64,000 nucleotides of DNA from Planctomycetota bacterium. Its GTDB lineage: Bacteria > Planctomycetota > UBA8108 > JACQVS01. Shown piece after piece: positions 9,007 to 19,056 of the stretch. Position 1 is the stretch's first letter, and each line of letters starts with the position of its first letter. The position numbers were made by a program, and so were the translations under genes. The stretch is from assembly GCA_028280485.1 (NCBI GenBank), contig JANQLS010000071.1, positions 1 to 64,000 on the forward strand, read 5' to 3'. The notes below the pieces were generated by a model that made no database searches, had not been told where the DNA came from, and saw only the letters and a program-made list of their open reading frames with translations.

Positions 9007-11076
9007 ATGCTGAAAAACGTCAGCAAAATAGGACTTGCAACACTTTTACTTGGTGCCCTTTTGATATCTCCCTCATCGGGGAGCGATGATGAACGACGCA
9101 GTCGACTGAATCCCCCTGAAGATGCTGCTCTTCAAGAAGCTCGCGGAACAGTAAAAATTGAGTCCAGCGAGTTTAAGATAAAGCTAAAAGGATTAGCTGC
9201 TTCAACGACCTATTCTATTTACTTAGATAATTCTCAAGATGCAGATGCCGAACGAGACTTCCAAGACATCGGCCTTCTGACGACCGACCACGAAGGAAAA
9301 GCTGAGCATGAATGGGAAAGAGAAGAAGGGCTCCCCCTCGATGCATCAACTCCGGATCAACTCGCCGGTCGTAGCATTGAAGTTCGAGACCCCGATGGCG
9401 TTGTCGTTCTTTCAGGAATGACCCCAGATTTGCGTTTCAATGAAGAGCGGGAAGCAGAATTTTATCTGGATCCCACGAATCCTGAAGAAGATCCCGTTAC
9501 CGGTGAAGTTGCTGAAGGTGAAGTCGAATTGGGTCAGGAAGGCAGCCGCTTAGTCATCAAGGTTGAGCTGGAACATCTCCACCCCGAATCTGCTTATGAA
9601 ATTAAACTTGCGCAACCCGAAGGTGAAACTGAAGTCATCGGTGTCGTCACTACCGATGATCAAGGTGAAGCGAAACTTAAAATTGACACTTCTAAAGGCG
9701 ACTCCATCCCCTTCGGAGTCGGATCCGTTGCCGACTTAGCTGGATATGAAATCACAGTCGTCGATTCTGATGGAAACGTTATCCTCTCAGGGATTATCGG
9801 TGAAGCTGAAGTAAAACCCGAAGAGGAAGAGGATGACGACACTCCTCCCGATCCCAACGGTGGTGATGACAGTGAAGAGTTCGAAAGTGAAAGCTGCCTT
9901 CAATCTGTTGATTTAGACAGCAGCGCCTACGGTGAGATCGAAGTTGAAGTTGAAATTGAACACGGTAGGACTGAATCTAAAATCGAAGTTGAAGTCGAGA
10001 AATTAGCTCCTGCCAGTGTCTATCTTGTCTCTCTTATTCACGCTGATGATTCCGAAACGGATCTGGGTGAACTCACCACCAACAGTCGTGGCCGAGGAGA
10101 GCTCATCGTTCACGGAGAATCTTCAAACGAATCTCTTCCCCTCAGTGCTATCGACTTCGTCGATCTCAGTGGCCTCATGGTGGTCGTTCGCGATTTAGAT
10201 GGAAATGATGTCTTGACCGGAATCATCGGAGAACCGGGAACTGAATCCGAATGTGAAGATGAAGATGAAGATGAAGATGAAGATGAAGATGAAGAGGAAG
10301 ATGAAGAGGAAGACGAAGAGGAGGACGAGGAAGATGATGACGATCTCCCCAAGCTCGATATCGAGCTCTCCTCTGAAGTAACTTCCGATGATACTGAGAT
10401 TGAATTTGAAGTTGAGATTGAGCATCTAAGTGCGGGTCAAGATTTTGAAATTGTTCTCGTACACCCTGATACAGGGGAGTCGAGCACTTTGGCAATCTTA
10501 ACCACCGACGACGAAGGTGAAGCCGAGCTAGAACTTGAAAGTGAAGACCATCCCGAGATTCCCTTCGGCCTCACTTCTCTTGCAGATCTCGATGGATTCA
10601 TGGTCGTCGTATTGAATTCAGAAGGAGACGAAATCCTCAGTGGAGTCATTCAGCTTGAAACTGAAGACGAAGAAGAGGAAGAGGAAAACCCAGGCGAAGG
10701 AGTTGAAAAAAGCAGAGGTAAAAAAGGAACTCCCAAAGGCCTCCAAAATAATCCAGCATTACCTGCAGCTCTGAATCCCTTCACCGTTGTAGGAAACTAT
10801 GACGCTGAATTCTTAAGAGGAGATACTAATGGCAACCGTGTCGTCGACATGTCGGATGCAATCAGCAGTCTTCAATACCTCTTCTTAGGGAGTCAGCGAC
10901 CAGAATGTTTAGACGCTGCTGATGCCAACGACGATGGCGCAGTCAATATTGCCGACCCACTCACCGTCCTCATGTATCAATTCGTTGGGAACGTAACTCT
11001 TCCTCCTCCTGGAGCCCATATCCCTGGATTTGATACGACCGTAGATTCCCTCCACTGTAGGGAATCCTCGAATTGA
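9007..11076 (+). CDS. Secreted acidic protein with four repeated domains and a dockerin-like C-terminus
   Basis: 689 residues, ATG preceded by AGAGAGG. Residues 1-26 form a signal peptide. Four copies of a domain of about 100 residues follow (approximately 40-138, 165-263, 300-405 and 445-555). Each contains a pattern like LTTDDEGEAELE, then PFG..SLADL.G..VVV.D.DG..ILSGI; I do not recognise the family, but it looks all-beta. Copies are separated by acidic linkers, the longest an almost pure Glu/Asp run encoded at 10255-10344. A dockerin-like pair sits at about 602-665 (RGDTNGNRVVDMSDA, DANDDGAVNIADP), then a short tail with one Cys. The acidity suggests calcium binding or a salty habitat (inference). 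Followed by a strong terminator. Confidence 0.9.
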   Translation: MLKNVSKIGLATLLLGALLISPSSGSDDERRSRLNPPEDAALQEARGTVKIESSEFKIKLKGLAASTTYSIYLDNSQDADAERDFQDIGLLTTDHEGKAEHEWEREEGLPLDASTPDQLAGRSIEVRDPDGVVVLSGMTPDLRFNEEREAEFYLDPTNPEEDPVTGEVAEGEVELGQEGSRLVIKVELEHLHPESAYEIKLAQPEGETEVIGVVTTDDQGEAKLKIDTSKGDSIPFGVGSVADLAGYEITVVDSDGNVILSGIIGEAEVKPEEEEDDDTPPDPNGGDDSEEFESESCLQSVDLDSSAYGEIEVEVEIEHGRTESKIEVEVEKLAPASVYLVSLIHADDSETDLGELTTNSRGRGELIVHGESSNESLPLSAIDFVDLSGLMVVVRDLDGNDVLTGIIGEPGTESECEDEDEDEDEDEDEEEDEEEDEEEDEEDDDDLPKLDIELSSEVTSDDTEIEFEVEIEHLSAGQDFEIVLVHPDTGESSTLAILTTDDEGEAELELESEDHPEIPFGLTSLADLDGFMVVVLNSEGDEILSGVIQLETEDEEEEEENPGEGVEKSRGKKGTPKGLQNNPALPAALNPFTVVGNYDAEFLRGDTNGNRVVDMSDAISSLQYLFLGSQRPECLDAADANDDGAVNIADPLTVLMYQFVGNVTLPPPGAHIPGFDTTVDSLHCRESSN
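10255..10344 (+). repeat. GAAGAT hexamer tandem repeat encoding a Glu/Asp tract
   Basis: Six perfect GAAGAT units (10255-10290) continue into variant GAAGAG/GAAGAC/GAGGAC units up to about 10344. The unit is a multiple of three, so copy-number change would lengthen or shorten the acidic linker without breaking the frame. Confidence 0.85.
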
Positions 11077-11110
11077 ACCATTATCGGATCAAGAGCTATT
11101 AAAGTTCGAA

Positions 11111-11146
11111 CGGGCTTTGGGATCCTAGTCCCAAAGCCCGTATTTT
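11111..11146 (+). terminator. Rho-independent terminator after the 689-residue gene
   Basis: A perfect 12-base-pair stem (CGGGCTTTGGGA at 11111-11122 with TCCCAAAGCCCG at 11129-11140) closes a 6-base loop and is followed by TATTTT. It lies 35 bases after the stop codon. Confidence 0.85.
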
Positions 11147-11226
11147 CTCTTGATACGTAGGTTCCAAAGCTTAAAATTAAGATTATTAAAAAAACCAATT
11201 GAAGAACTGAACCTGAAGAACAAGAT

Positions 11227-12267
11227 ATGAAATATATCGACCCAATCAAACTTCAACGTAGTCATTTCAAATTGACTTACTTATTGATTCTTGGGATGGG
11301 GTTCACTTCTTTATTTACATCGGCTCTCTTTTCAGATGATGACGATGAAAACCCACCAGTTGCTCATATCTACATTCAACTCGACGATCTTGAACTAAAA
11401 GAAGAAGTTCGCGTTCCCGTCATGATCGAGACCTTCTCTTCCCTCTCCATGATCTCGTTGAGTCTCGAGTATCACACCCACGGACTTCGCTTTATCCGAC
11501 CTGAATTGAGTCCAGAACTTCAACAACTCATGGCTCAACACCCAGAATCGGAATCCGAATTTCGTTGGTTCACCAGTTGTGAACATGAAGACCCCATTTT
11601 CGGTTGTGAAGGCGACGATGATCATGAAGAAGAAGATGATCCTCCAAGCCCAGATGAACCGGAGGAAATCGAAGAACAAGCCTGGCTCCAGGTTTCTATC
11701 GTCCTCGACTTCGAAGCACGCCCTGAATTTTCCCTCGAGGCAAACAATACCGTCCCGTTAATTTACTTAGTCTTTGAGTCGGGAACAGATATCGACGAAG
11801 CAGAATTAGAGTTCGAGTTTAGCGACCACGAAAACGCCGACTATCAAGGAAACTTCTTTGAATCTGACGGTGAGTCTTTTCACTTCAACGCAGCACGACC
11901 GACGAATACAAGTTTCGATTCTACCAACCTCTTTGATAACCCCGAACAACCTGATTCTACCGGCGGAGTCGTCCGAGTTTTAAAAGTCTTAGGAGATATT
12001 GGGCTCTTCAGTCGTGGGGATGCGAATCTCGACGAGAACATCGATCTCAGTGATCCCGTTTCTATTCTCAATCATATGTTTTCTGCAGACGGTGCCCTGG
12101 CTTGCCCTGAAGCCGCGGATGCTAACGCTGATCAACGTTTAGATATATCCGATGCCTTTGTAGTCCTTGTTCACTTGTTTGTAGATTCCGAGAGGTGGTC
12201 TCCCTCCATGGTCTACAGGTCCGATTTTTCTGGCGCTCATTCCACTCTTAGCCCTGGTTGCTACTGA
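11227..12267 (+). CDS. Secreted cohesin-like plus dockerin-like protein
   Basis: 346 residues. The N-terminal region (to about residue 36) is hydrophobic and serves as a signal peptide. The mature part begins with an acidic stretch, then a beta-rich module of about 170 residues with the cohesin-like order VRVPVMIETFSSLSMISLSLEY...LRFI and later VPLIYLVFESG. A strongly acidic insert (CEGDDDHEEEDDPP) sits in it. The C-terminus is a dockerin-like pair (RGDANLDENIDLSDPVSILNH, DANADQRLDISDAFVVLVHLF) and a tail ending GCY. The ribosome site is weak (GAAG). It ends 24 bases before the kinase-fusion gene and may share a transcript with it. Cohesin assignment is from pattern only; no ligand known. Confidence 0.85.
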   Translation: MKYIDPIKLQRSHFKLTYLLILGMGFTSLFTSALFSDDDDENPPVAHIYIQLDDLELKEEVRVPVMIETFSSLSMISLSLEYHTHGLRFIRPELSPELQQLMAQHPESESEFRWFTSCEHEDPIFGCEGDDDHEEEDDPPSPDEPEEIEEQAWLQVSIVLDFEARPEFSLEANNTVPLIYLVFESGTDIDEAELEFEFSDHENADYQGNFFESDGESFHFNAARPTNTSFDSTNLFDNPEQPDSTGGVVRVLKVLGDIGLFSRGDANLDENIDLSDPVSILNHMFSADGALACPEAADANADQRLDISDAFVVLVHLFVDSERWSPSMVYRSDFSGAHSTLSPGCY

Positions 12268-12291
12268 TGCAGCCGGTCCATTCCGGTTACC

Positions 12292-15200
12292 GTGAAACTT
12301 AAATGCCTCCAATCTCCTTCACATCCTCGTTATAAGTTTATTCGTAAACTTGGAGAAGGAGGAAGCGGAACGGTATATCTCGTTGAAGATAAACTGAGAC
12401 CAGGGCAACCCCTCGCATTAAAAATTTGTCACTCGAATGCTCCCCCGAAAGATCTTCTTAGAGAATTTCGAGCTCTCCGTGAACTGAGGCATCCTCGCAT
12501 TGCTCCCTCCCATGACTTTGGCATCCTGCCTTCCGATGGCAAACCCTATTTCACTATGGATTTTGTCCCCGGCGAGGATCTAGTCACAGCATTAAAGCGA
12601 TACCGTGAAGATGCATCTTACGATGAAGTCCCTTTTGTGATCTCATTGATCGAACAGCTCTGCGATGTATTAGGCTACCTTCATAATAGAGAACTCCTCC
12701 ATCTCGACCTCAAACCAACGAACCTCGTTGTTTCAGCTGATGGAGTGACTCTAATCGATTTTGGCTTACTCAGAAAATCAGATTCAGATCAAATCGAGGA
12801 TCACTTAGGAACGGCTTTGTTTTGTGCTCCCGAGATGTTCAAAAAGGAAAACGTCGATCATCGAGCTGATCTTTATTCATTAGGCGCAACTTTATACCGA
12901 GCCTTAACAGGCTCGTACCCTATCCCCGGAAAAACAACCCACGAAGTCATTCATAATCACCAACAAGGGCTAACTCCTTCTTCTGACGGTCTACCAGCCG
13001 AATTAGCCCCCATCATCTTGAAACTCTTGGCGAAATCCCGAGAGCACAGATACAACTCCGTCGAAGAATTACGAGCACAGCTACCTCAGCAAAATAATAA
13101 TTCAGCCCAGACCTATATCAGTTTACCCGACTTAGATTTCCAGGGACGTCGCTTAGAGTTCGAACTCTTTTTCCGGTGGTTAGAAGATATTCACTCTCAG
13201 AAAAAAAACAAACCCTTATTAATTTCAGGTCCTCCGGGAATAGGAAAAACCCGATTCACTCAAGCTTGCATCACCGAATTGATCGCAAAAGGCATAACCG
13301 TCATTTCGAGTGCTCCCACAACTGACAAAACTCACTCAGGGTGGCGGGCCATCATTCGAAGTGTAGCTTCCCTGTTAAAAATCAATGCCGATACTCCGCA
13401 TCGTTTCCGGTTTTTATTTACAAGCCTCGGATTGCTAAAAGATCCAATCCACCAAAAAGAAATCCAACGACTTGGGGTCGGTGAAGAATTTTCTCGCTCT
13501 TATAACGAGCTCTATCAGCTTTTAAAAGAGCTCCACGATCAACCTGTAATTCTCATTCTCGAAGACCTCGATCGTCTAAGCCCTCTCGATATATTTATCA
13601 CTCAAAAAATAGTAAGAGACAGCTCTAATCTGACGCACGGACGACTCCCGAGCTTGATGATTACACTACGGGAATTTAAAAGTTTCGATGACTCTCAAAT
13701 CCAATCCGACTGTCAGTGCATCGAACTTTCTCCCCTTACCGAAGAAGATCAAACTTTATCGCTAAAGCCTTTTCTTCCTCGAATGGACACCATTGAGTTC
13801 AAGCCCTTCCTCCCTATCGCAGGAGGTAATCCAGGGATTCTTACCCATTTAATCCATGAAAGAGTCGTCACAGGAAAAAATCGTTCCACAACAGCCCCCC
13901 CCAAGAATTACTTAGAAGTTCTAAAACGCCGATTTGAACTTTTGAACGAAGAAGAAAAATCAATTGCTCTCTATTTACTTTTCTTTCCAAAACCGATTTT
14001 AGAGCCGGCACTGAGTCACTTAGTTCAAATGGATTCGCAACGCTTGCGGGCTTCTCTTCAAAGTCTCATTCAATATGGGTTCGTCAAGCACCGTCAAGGT
14101 GGGTATTTTCTTGATCGAGATCGATTCTCCCAGTTAGATCCTTATGAATTGGGACTACCAAAGGATAAGATAGAAAGAGCCTACCGAAGAGTTGGAAGGC
14201 TTCTATTGGAGTCACCTGAAACTCGCACAGAAGCGGTTCTTCTTCTCTTAAAGGGTAATGATTTAGAAACAGCCTTACCCTTGACAAAGGAGGCGGGAGA
14301 AATCTTATTCAACTCCGCCCAAATGGATTCAGCCGTCGAGCTATTTGAGCTCGCATTGGATCACTTTAAAGGTCAAGAGGTTGAGCAGTTATTCTTAGAA
14401 CGCCTAGGCGACTTGAAGGTGAGATCGGGAGAATTTTTAGAATCCATCAATTGCTTCGATCGACTCTTAAAACTCTCTCTCTATCCTGAAGACCGAATGC
14501 GGATTCTCAGAAAACGGGGCGGAGCCAACTTGCGATCAGGATTGAGTGACAAAGCTCTCCTTGATTTTCAAGAAGGAATGCAACTTTCTGAATCGACTTC
14601 AACTACCGATGAAACAATTTTGCTAGTCACTGAGATTGCCTCCTTGTACCTCTACCTGGCTTCCTTTGCTGAAGCTAGTAATTATGCCAACCGGGGACTT
14701 GAGTTATTGGCCTCCCGACAAAGCGAGGATTCCGATCCGATTTCTCACGCCCTTCACAGTATGAATTTAGAGTCGATTACGGGGCATATCTATTTACGTC
14801 AATTTGACTTTGAGCGAGCTGCCCATCACTACGAACGAAGTCTTGACTATACCAAGCATGTCGACAGCCCCTCGAGTACGGCTCTGATACTAAATAATTT
14901 AGGCATAGCTTACCACCAGTCCAACCAGCTCGACCTAGCGATATCCGTCTATCAACGCTCCTCCAAGTTAGCCGAAACCATAGGGGACGAAACGACTCTT
15001 TTTAGTATTCGTTGCAACCTATCTTCTATTCACGCAAGACTCGGTGAGTTCAAAGAATCAGATAAACTTCTTTGTTCGCTTTCGAAAATGCCTCACATCG
15101 AAAAATCAAAACGAGGTGAGTTATTTTATCTTTATTCCCAAGCCCTCAACTATCGGATCACTCTTCAAGATTCCACCCTGATTTGGAAAGATTGTATAAA

Positions 15201-17454
15201 TCTGGCGAAAGAGATTCCCGATCCTCTGATAGAGAAGTTCGGCAAGGTCTACTTATTAGAAAACGAGATTTATCTGGGACGTTGGGCTGAGGGTCGTACC
15301 CTCGCAACAGAGCTGCTCAACCTAAAGACTGAAGACCCGCGTCTAGAACGAGCTATCTTTTCTCGGGTGGCCTATCTCGAAGCCCTCGTGGGAAACAATG
15401 GACTCGCGCTTAACTTAACTCAAAAAATATTTGAACCCTTTCGTAAAAACTTTGATAAACGTGGATCACCTTCCCATGGTGATCTCTGGGAATGGGTCAT
15501 CGCAGCCTCGGCGTTGATGGAGACAGGGGAATACGAAGAAGCTGGGCTTTGGATTTCACGTGCATTAGAAGTCTTCCAAATGTCAAAACAGCTTCCTGGA
15601 GTCCTCGAATGCTTGCTATTGCTCGGCGAAATCAGTATCAGGCGAGGGAACTTAGAAGCATCAAATCGCTATCTAAACGAGTTGAATACATTTTTGAATG
15701 AACACGCTTTATTAAATCCCATCCGACAAGCCGGACCTCGTCTCCCATTTTTAGCGGCCCGTTTAGATTGCATCCAACAAAAACATTCATCCCACTCCAT
15801 CGATGTATTTAAGAGTGAGACGAAAGACTTGCTCGTTGATTCTCGAGGCGCAATAACTCCCGGATCAAATTGGGAAATCACTTGGTTGATTGAATTGATA
15901 AGAATGAAATTCACCTCTTCAGGTTCAGAAGCTTCACTCAAACAACACAAGGAAGATTTCTTAAAGGGGCTGGACCAGAAGGATAGGAAAACCTATCTAT
16001 CGAGGGATCACCTAAAACGATTAGGATTAGTCCAAAAATATAGTGAGGTGGATTCGAATGAAGAAGTACTTCGGATCCACAAATTCCTTAAATCTTTAGA
16101 AATGCTTCGATCTTGTCCAGAGCCTCAGACCTCCTTAAAGTTAGTCGTCGAAATAACGGACTCCCTAAGAGGAACCATCTTCCATAAAGGAAGCGAGATC
16201 ATGGCTCAGGTATCCCGAGAAATAAGCTCATCCTCAGAGGAGACGAATGAAGGGGAATCCAAAGATACCCTTCATCTCGATTTGTATACCGATCCTGATA
16301 ACGGTCCAGTGTGGCTTGAACTCGTGAAAAAATCACCCCAATTAGAATTTTCTGAACACCTTCCCTTCATAGCGAGAATACTCTCAGATTCATTACTCGA
16401 TTTACCCGCTGAGGAACTTCGAACAACGACTCAACCCTTTCTTCGCGATGGCAGCCCTTCTACAATTCCTCTTACGAATCCCTTAGCGGCAAAAACAAAT
16501 TCACCTCAAATCCAAGACATTTATCGTATTCTCCAACAAACCCGTGACTCCACTCTTCCCGTTTTATTGACGGGTGAATCTGGAGTAGGCAAAGATTACC
16601 TAGCTCGCTGGATCCATATCATGAGTCCCCGAAGCCAGGCTCAGTTTGTCGTTATCAATGTTGCTGCAATTCCAGAGAACCTGTTTGAAGCTGAGCTCTT
16701 CGGTTATGAAAAGGGAGCCTTCACGGGCGCCGATGAGAAGAAGGAAGGCACACTCTTAGCAGCACAAAATGGCACTGTTTATTTAGATAATGTCGATTCG
16801 ATCTCCATGCCCGTCCAGGTCAAACTCCTTCGACTCATCGAAGAAAAATGCATTCGTCCCGTGGGCAGTCACGAAGAAATCCCTCTCGACATCCGGTTTA
16901 TTGCTTCCACTCAGACCCAACTCCGCCGCCTATGTGATAGCAATTCTTATCGCGAAGATTTATTCTTCCGTTTAAAAGGGATCACTATCGATATTCCTCC
17001 CCTAAGAGAGAGGGCGGAAGACATTCCAATCCTCGTCTCTCAGTTTCAGGCTGACCTCCCCGATCAGGGCCGGGACGCCGTTTTTATGGAATCAGCATGG
17101 GAAGTACTTCGCAGCCATTCCTGGCCTGGAAACATCCGAGAGCTTGAATCGCTCGTCCGTCGCCTTTCATTAACGATTGTTGGCCCGATCGGGTCGGAAG
17201 CTATTTTAACGGCTTTAGGAAAAGTACGTTCTACGAGTCAGTTCCCTCGTTGGCTGTTTAAAGACCAAAGCTATTCAGAACTTTTAGAAACTATGAATCG
17301 TGAGTATCTACTATATATTTACGAAAAGCATGCCGGAGATGTCGATAGAATCACCGAGGAATTGAATATAAGTAAAAGAGGCGTCTATAAAAAATTTGCC
17401 CAAGCTGGATTGAAGCTCGCTACCCTTAAAAAGAAAAGACGTGACGAAAAGTAA
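12292..17454 (+). CDS. Ser/Thr kinase-ATPase-TPR-sigma-54 activator fusion regulator
   Basis: 1720 residues, GTG start. An N-terminal protein kinase domain spans about 14-264: Gly loop GEGGSG (21-26), catalytic Lys 44, HLDLKPTN at 137-144 (HRD changed to HLD but Asp and Asn kept), DFG 156-158, APE 179-181. Next is an AAA/STAND-like ATPase with Walker A GPPGIGKT (313-320) and Walker B ILILEDLD (about 420-427). A long TPR-like helical region runs to about 1130, then a GAF-like or linker segment. A sigma-54 interaction domain has GESGVGKD near 1427 and an intact GAFTGA near 1475. A Fis-type helix-turn-helix lies near 1680-1705 (ITEELNISKRGVYKKFAQAGL). It should sense a signal through the kinase/TPR half and activate RNA polymerase-sigma-54. 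No clear -24/-12 promoter was found by eye. Confidence 0.92.
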   Translation: MKLKCLQSPSHPRYKFIRKLGEGGSGTVYLVEDKLRPGQPLALKICHSNAPPKDLLREFRALRELRHPRIAPSHDFGILPSDGKPYFTMDFVPGEDLVTALKRYREDASYDEVPFVISLIEQLCDVLGYLHNRELLHLDLKPTNLVVSADGVTLIDFGLLRKSDSDQIEDHLGTALFCAPEMFKKENVDHRADLYSLGATLYRALTGSYPIPGKTTHEVIHNHQQGLTPSSDGLPAELAPIILKLLAKSREHRYNSVEELRAQLPQQNNNSAQTYISLPDLDFQGRRLEFELFFRWLEDIHSQKKNKPLLISGPPGIGKTRFTQACITELIAKGITVISSAPTTDKTHSGWRAIIRSVASLLKINADTPHRFRFLFTSLGLLKDPIHQKEIQRLGVGEEFSRSYNELYQLLKELHDQPVILILEDLDRLSPLDIFITQKIVRDSSNLTHGRLPSLMITLREFKSFDDSQIQSDCQCIELSPLTEEDQTLSLKPFLPRMDTIEFKPFLPIAGGNPGILTHLIHERVVTGKNRSTTAPPKNYLEVLKRRFELLNEEEKSIALYLLFFPKPILEPALSHLVQMDSQRLRASLQSLIQYGFVKHRQGGYFLDRDRFSQLDPYELGLPKDKIERAYRRVGRLLLESPETRTEAVLLLLKGNDLETALPLTKEAGEILFNSAQMDSAVELFELALDHFKGQEVEQLFLERLGDLKVRSGEFLESINCFDRLLKLSLYPEDRMRILRKRGGANLRSGLSDKALLDFQEGMQLSESTSTTDETILLVTEIASLYLYLASFAEASNYANRGLELLASRQSEDSDPISHALHSMNLESITGHIYLRQFDFERAAHHYERSLDYTKHVDSPSSTALILNNLGIAYHQSNQLDLAISVYQRSSKLAETIGDETTLFSIRCNLSSIHARLGEFKESDKLLCSLSKMPHIEKSKRGELFYLYSQALNYRITLQDSTLIWKDCINLAKEIPDPLIEKFGKVYLLENEIYLGRWAEGRTLATELLNLKTEDPRLERAIFSRVAYLEALVGNNGLALNLTQKIFEPFRKNFDKRGSPSHGDLWEWVIAASALMETGEYEEAGLWISRALEVFQMSKQLPGVLECLLLLGEISIRRGNLEASNRYLNELNTFLNEHALLNPIRQAGPRLPFLAARLDCIQQKHSSHSIDVFKSETKDLLVDSRGAITPGSNWEITWLIELIRMKFTSSGSEASLKQHKEDFLKGLDQKDRKTYLSRDHLKRLGLVQKYSEVDSNEEVLRIHKFLKSLEMLRSCPEPQTSLKLVVEITDSLRGTIFHKGSEIMAQVSREISSSSEETNEGESKDTLHLDLYTDPDNGPVWLELVKKSPQLEFSEHLPFIARILSDSLLDLPAEELRTTTQPFLRDGSPSTIPLTNPLAAKTNSPQIQDIYRILQQTRDSTLPVLLTGESGVGKDYLARWIHIMSPRSQAQFVVINVAAIPENLFEAELFGYEKGAFTGADEKKEGTLLAAQNGTVYLDNVDSISMPVQVKLLRLIEEKCIRPVGSHEEIPLDIRFIASTQTQLRRLCDSNSYREDLFFRLKGITIDIPPLRERAEDIPILVSQFQADLPDQGRDAVFMESAWEVLRSHSWPGNIRELESLVRRLSLTIVGPIGSEAILTALGKVRSTSQFPRWLFKDQSYSELLETMNREYLLYIYEKHAGDVDRITEELNISKRGVYKKFAQAGLKLATLKKKRRDEK

Positions 17455-17518
17455 AAGGACAAACTCCTGTTTCCCTATTTAATAAATTAAATAATTGTCA
17501 CTCCATTTAATACAGTAC

Positions 17519-18337
17519 TTATTCTTCCTCCAGCGCTTCTTCATAGTAATAGATTCCGAGGAGGGATCTCGCTTTTCCCTCTCCGCTCAATTTTGAATTT
17601 GCATCCACATCGTGTTTAGCCATCAGTCGATCAATTTTTTCTAAGAGTTTTTGCGCTTCCTTTCGAGAGAACTCCCTGATTTTTGGAAGAGACTCAACAA
17701 CCAAATTATCGTAAGCAACTTTTCTTTGGTAAAAGGCCTCTTCAGGTGCACTCGTGAGATTATGATCGATGGTTGAAATTAAATCGGTAGTATCCCGGCC
17801 TAAGATAGTAATCTTGACGTGATCATCAACGCTTGGAATGTACCCCCTAGCCATCGGCTTGATACGACCATCTTTTAATTTCTTTACAGCCCCCCCACGG
17901 GATAATTCATCTAAAATAGCTCTAGCGGTAACGTCTCCACTGTAAGTTCGAACTAAATCTGTAAAACAGTTTTTCTCACCCTCAAACAGTAAAGCTTTGG
18001 GCTTACCATCAGGTCCATGGAATGATTTATCACGCAACCAACCCGTCAAGACTCGAGTCGCCCGATTATACTTATCATGATCAAGTTCGATATCTTCGGG
18101 TTCATCTAAGATCCTTCGAACTTCCTTTCGAGTTAATCCCGTAATCGTGGCCGTTCTCGAAACAGATTGCTTTCTTCCTTCTACCCCAAATTCTTCCCAA
18201 GCAACCCGGACGTAGGCATGCCGAACTAACTCCTGAAAAGCAGCGCAGGGAACACCATTTCTTAGTAATATTCGAACGAGCGGCTTCAACATGCTTTGAA
18301 GCGCACGCTTGAGAACCTTTCTTACAGCTTGACTCAT
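17519..18337 (-). CDS. DUF6502 family protein, copy 1
   Basis: 272 residues, ATG start, no membrane segment or signal peptide, so cytoplasmic. Closely similar along its length to the protein at 30178-31020: LLRNGV, the VEGRKQSVSRTATITGLTRKEV block near residues 53-73, LISTIDHNLT and the C-terminal LGIYYYEE are shared. I recognise it as DUF6502-type. The GRKQ...TGLTRKEV block resembles the recognition part of a winged-helix/helix-turn-helix domain, so DNA binding is possible but unproven. Convergent with the kinase-fusion gene. Two inverted repeats lie upstream (18414-18431, and 18833-18850 in the shared divergent region). Confidence 0.85.
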   Translation of the reverse strand: MSQAVRKVLKRALQSMLKPLVRILLRNGVPCAAFQELVRHAYVRVAWEEFGVEGRKQSVSRTATITGLTRKEVRRILDEPEDIELDHDKYNRATRVLTGWLRDKSFHGPDGKPKALLFEGEKNCFTDLVRTYSGDVTARAILDELSRGGAVKKLKDGRIKPMARGYIPSVDDHVKITILGRDTTDLISTIDHNLTSAPEEAFYQRKVAYDNLVVESLPKIREFSRKEAQKLLEKIDRLMAKHDVDANSKLSGEGKARSLLGIYYYEEALEEE

Positions 18338-18413
18338 TGATCTGTGATAAACGTGAGGTAACTAAACGCAGGCCCATACCGAACCGATATGTCTCATATT
18401 CGGTTTTATATAC

Positions 18414-18431
18414 GCGCCAAAAGTTTGGCGC
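18414..18431. promoter_or_regulatory. Perfect palindrome upstream of DUF6502 copy 1
   Basis: GCGCCAAAAGTTTGGCGC: two 8-base arms around a 2-base centre, 77 bases upstream of the ATG on the minus strand. The compact dyad is typical of a dimeric repressor operator. No regulator can be named. Confidence 0.45.
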
Positions 18432-18832
18432 CTCAAACGATTGATTGGCTTATTATCATCAATCATTAACGATTTAGCTACGTACTTTCTTCAAATATTG
18501 TAGATATAAGTATTTAACGGGGAATATTTAGATTTAACCCTAAAGAGAAATACGTGAAAACCGGAAATATTACGCACTCTCCTCAAACTTCTACTCGGTG
18601 GAAACCAACTCTAGAGTGAACCGCCCCGCACCCTAAACTCAAGTTCAAGGCCAAAGTACGGATTTTTGAGACCTCATCGTAGCCTTTTACCCTCCCTCTA
18701 CTCTCAAACTGAACCTTCATCCCTCAACATCATCTGAGCCCCTCAAAGCTCATACCGACTCGCTCTTACGACATCAACATATCACTATCTTTTACGTAAT
18801 TTCTTCTATACACCTCAACAAATTGTCATCTT

Positions 18833-18850
18833 TTGGGATTTTTATCCCAA
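18833..18850. promoter_or_regulatory. TTGGGA-N6-TCCCAA palindrome, copy a
   Basis: TTGGGATTTTTATCCCAA, a perfect dyad with an A/T centre, in the divergent region between DUF6502 copy 1 and the redox cluster. The same arms with the same 6-base spacing recur at 30106-30123 and, with one change, at 35197-35214. Confidence 0.5.
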
Positions 18851-19056
18851 TAATTGCGTTACGAGTTGCCCGCCTATTATTTTGATCCGATACTCATTCT
18901 GAGAGGGTTCCGACATGTGTGCGGCTAATCGAATGGCATTGGCCCAGCCTTCGGAATGCACCTTTTATAAGACGAGCGGATTGGCTCCAGAACTCTGGGA
19001 GTGATCCCTTCAGAAAACTTAAAAGCTGCATCCGAGAATCAGAAGAGAACATAACG

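Larger units (their letters stand above)
18338..19056. other. Divergent intergenic region with inverted repeats
   Basis: About 700 bases separate the DUF6502 gene (-) from the redox cluster (+). It contains two perfect palindromes described separately, and an imperfect hairpin at about 18382-18404 (AACCG.TATG / CATAT.CGGTT) in the leader of the minus gene. The frame of the downstream oxidoreductase stays open back to a GTG at 18919, but no ribosome site supports that start. Confidence 0.5.

Noticed and set aside
10110..10495. Overlapping antisense open frames rich in Ser, Ile/Phe or His/Leu
   Set aside because: They are the reverse-strand readings of the GAAGAT repeat and acidic coding sequence.
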